Below, piece by piece: positions 37,955-38,924 of a stretch of 38,924 nucleotides of DNA. Location of the stretch: positions 1 to 38,924 of the forward strand of contig NZ_JACUUD010000019.1 of the NCBI RefSeq assembly GCF_014859505.1, read 5' to 3'. The DNA is from Halomonas sp. GTDB lineage: Bacteria > Pseudomonadota > Gammaproteobacteria > Pseudomonadales > Halomonadaceae. Both the position numbers and the translations under genes were made by a program. Position 1 is the stretch's first letter; every line of letters begins with the position of its first letter. The notes below the pieces were generated by a model. It was not told the DNA's origin and did not search any database. It saw nothing but the letters and a program-made list of their open reading frames with translations.

Positions 37955-38652
37955 CAGGTGCTCCCTCCCCCGGGGACCAGCCCGGGGTCATGGGGTAGCT
38001 CCACCACCAGCTTCCAGAGCGGCTGTCCGCTGACATGGTACTTCTGCTCGAAGGGGGTCAGGAAGGCGTTCCCCGGCTCGTGGGGCCCCACCTCGGCCTT
38101 GCGGCCGGTGGCCTGGGCCACGGCCAGGGCGAACTCCTCCACGTAGAGTCGCCAGTTGGAGCGCAGCTCCAGGCGTCCGCCCAGGGCCAGGATCACCGGC
38201 AGGACCGGGTGCCCCTGCCAGCGCATCTTGAGATGGGCCGCCTTGGGATAGGGATTGGGGTAGAGCAGGTAGTGACGCACGGGCCGCCAGCCATCGGCCA
38301 GCACCAGGCGCCAGAAGTCGACTAGGTCGGCGCGGACCAGCAGGGCGTTGTCGGGCAGTGGACCATGCTCTCGGGTCAGGCGGCTCTTGCTGCGATCCAC
38401 GCCGATCACCGCATGGTCGGGAAAGCGCTCCGCCAGGCGGCGGGTCGAGAGCCCCACCCCACAGCCGGCGTCCAGGATCAGCGGCATGTCGGGCCGTGCG
38501 GCACGCCATGTCCGAGCTGCCTCGAAGGCCTGGCGAGTGTGCTCTGCCACCGGCTTGCGCAGCGGGTGAGCCAGGGCGCGTGCCACACGCCGGCTCAGGT
38601 CCTCGTGGGGCCCGGGCTGGTTGGTGACGATGGAACGGGAACTGGCTTGCAT
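37954..38652 (-). CDS. TrmB-like tRNA (guanine-N7)-methyltransferase family protein
   Basis: A 232-residue SAM-dependent methyltransferase of the TrmB family (COG0220). The SAM motif I is ILDAGCGVGLSTRRLAE (D61-G67), motif II IGVDRSKSR, and the C-terminal T-x-F-E-x-K (TPFEQK, about 199-204) is a TrmB hallmark. The central motif is unusual: YPNPYPKAAHLKMRW (131-145), where ordinary TrmB has a DPWxKxRHxKRR pattern, so Asp is replaced by Asn. It may be a divergent TrmB or a paralogue with another substrate. The ATG at 38652 is preferred; a GTG six codons earlier is possible. No good ribosome site is seen for either. Confidence 0.82.
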   Translation of the reverse strand: MQASSRSIVTNQPGPHEDLSRRVARALAHPLRKPVAEHTRQAFEAARTWRAARPDMPLILDAGCGVGLSTRRLAERFPDHAVIGVDRSKSRLTREHGPLPDNALLVRADLVDFWRLVLADGWRPVRHYLLYPNPYPKAAHLKMRWQGHPVLPVILALGGRLELRSNWRLYVEEFALAVAQATGRKAEVGPHEPGNAFLTPFEQKYHVSGQPLWKLVVELPHDPGLVPGGGST

Positions 38653-38710
38653 GGTGATCTGCCACGACACGAAACAGGCGGATGATTCTATCAGTCCGGC
38701 ATGGCCGCCG

Positions 38711-38740
38711 CATGACCGCCAGTAGCATGACCGCCAGTAA
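38711..38740. repeat. 15-bp tandem duplication
   Basis: CATGACCGCCAGTAG is followed directly by CATGACCGCCAGTAA, two copies differing at the last base. It lies between the methyltransferase gene and the rRNA terminator and looks like a simple slippage duplication. Confidence 0.7.
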
Positions 38741-38743
38741 TGC

Positions 38744-38779
38744 GAAAGGCCCCGCGCTCTTTCGAACGCGGGGCCTTTC
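38744..38779 (-). terminator. strong terminator hairpin downstream of the rRNA operon
   Basis: A perfect 13-bp stem GAAAGGCCCCGCG with a ten-base loop and its complement. It lies downstream of the 5S tail on the minus strand and could work in both directions. The A/T-rich stem base (GAAA/TTTC) provides a short U-run at the RNA 3' end. Confidence 0.8.
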
Positions 38780-38785
38780 TATATA

Positions 38786-38838
38786 GGTGCCTGACGATGA
38801 CTCGGGCGGCGCTCCGCTACTTTCCATGGGGAGACCCC
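38786..38838 (-). pseudogene. degenerate copy of the 5S rRNA 3' end
   Basis: Read on the minus strand, this segment starts GGGGTCTCCCCATG and ends GTCATCGTCAGGCACC, both identical to the 3' end of the 5S gene at 38882-38924. Between them GAAAGTAG (for TGAGAGTAG) is followed by an extra CGGAGCGCCGCCCGA that interrupts the 5S sequence. It lies between the two terminator hairpins. It is most simply a remnant of a second, tandem 5S gene that was mostly deleted. Confidence 0.65.
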
Positions 38839-38847
38839 CAGAACGAC

Positions 38848-38875
38848 GAAACCCCAGCCATTGGGCTGAGGTTTC
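38848..38875 (-). terminator. first terminator after the 5S rRNA gene
   Basis: On the minus strand GAAACCTCAGCC, a four-base loop and GGCTGGGGTTTC form a 12-bp stem with one U-G pair; the same pair would be a C-A mismatch on the plus strand, so the hairpin is better formed in the rRNA direction. It begins six bases after the 5S end. Confidence 0.75.
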
Positions 38876-38881
38876 TGAAAA

Positions 38882-38924
38882 GGTGCCTGACGATGACCTA
38901 CTCTCACATGGGGAGACCCCACAC
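38882..38924 (-). rRNA. rrf: 5S ribosomal RNA, 3' end (partial)
   Basis: The last 43 bases of the window, read on the minus strand, are GTGTGGGGTCTCCCCATG followed by TGAGAGTAGGTCATC and the closing GTCAGGCACC. This matches the 3' third of gammaproteobacterial 5S rRNA, including the helix before the 3' strand of the terminal stem. The rest of the gene, and presumably 23S and 16S, lie beyond the right edge. Confidence 0.92.

Overview
This window reads as a chromosome segment of a high-GC gammaproteobacterium, most likely a member of the Halomonadaceae (Halomonas or a relative). The support is the roughly two-thirds G+C content, the gammaproteobacterial gene set (RstAB, MetE/MetR, GlnE, AroQ, DgkA, DacB), a Pseudomonas-type NrdA with two ATP-cones, a BCCT osmolyte-transporter gene, and a gammaproteobacterial 5S rRNA tail at the right edge. 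The genus is an inference. I see no insertion sequence, prophage, CRISPR array or tRNA.

Layout. 1-2.3 kb: a small exported DUF411 metal-binding protein (-), then DNA-3-methyladenine glycosylase I and a DUF457 membrane protein (+). 2.3-6.2 kb: azoreductase, an MliC-domain lipoprotein and cobalamin-independent methionine synthase MetE (all -), with metR divergent from metE. 7.2-9.6 kb: an RstB/RstA-like two-component pair (-). 9.6-14.1 kb: a well-marked regulatory region (DnaA box, sigma70 promoter, paired NrdR boxes) drives nrdA and nrdB, class Ia ribonucleotide reductase. 14.2-19.3 kb (-): a small PLDc_N membrane protein, a double ChrR-type cupin, and the overlapping pair FAN1 nuclease / RecB-nuclease-XPD-type helicase, which looks like a DNA crosslink repair module. 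19.5-21.1 kb (+): a GltS-type flavoprotein gene broken by a one-base frameshift. 21.1-28.5 kb: a long run of minus-strand genes, many for envelope proteins (a small membrane protein, a TelA-partner-like membrane protein, TelA, an extensin-family protein, an MFS transporter, a retropepsin-like protease, a YihY/BrkB protein and nitronate monooxygenase). 28.6-29.4 kb: a BCCT transporter gene that has lost its middle half in frame. 29.6-32.2 kb (+): a luciferase-like oxidoreductase coupled to azlC-azlD, then an unknown membrane protein. 32.2-38.7 kb (-): a TrmB-like methyltransferase, an SMR transporter, DacB (PBP4), DgkA, GlnE and AroQ in one codirectional block. 38.7-38.9 kb: the end of an rRNA operon (5S 3' end) with two terminator hairpins and a degenerate second copy of the 5S tail between them.

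Most of the window is housekeeping. The points most worth a second look are the FAN1 / nuclease-helicase pair, the NrdR/DnaA control region of nrdAB, the frameshifted GltS-type gene, the internally deleted BCCT gene, the TelA-centred envelope cluster, the variant TrmB-like protein and the 5S-tail remnant.
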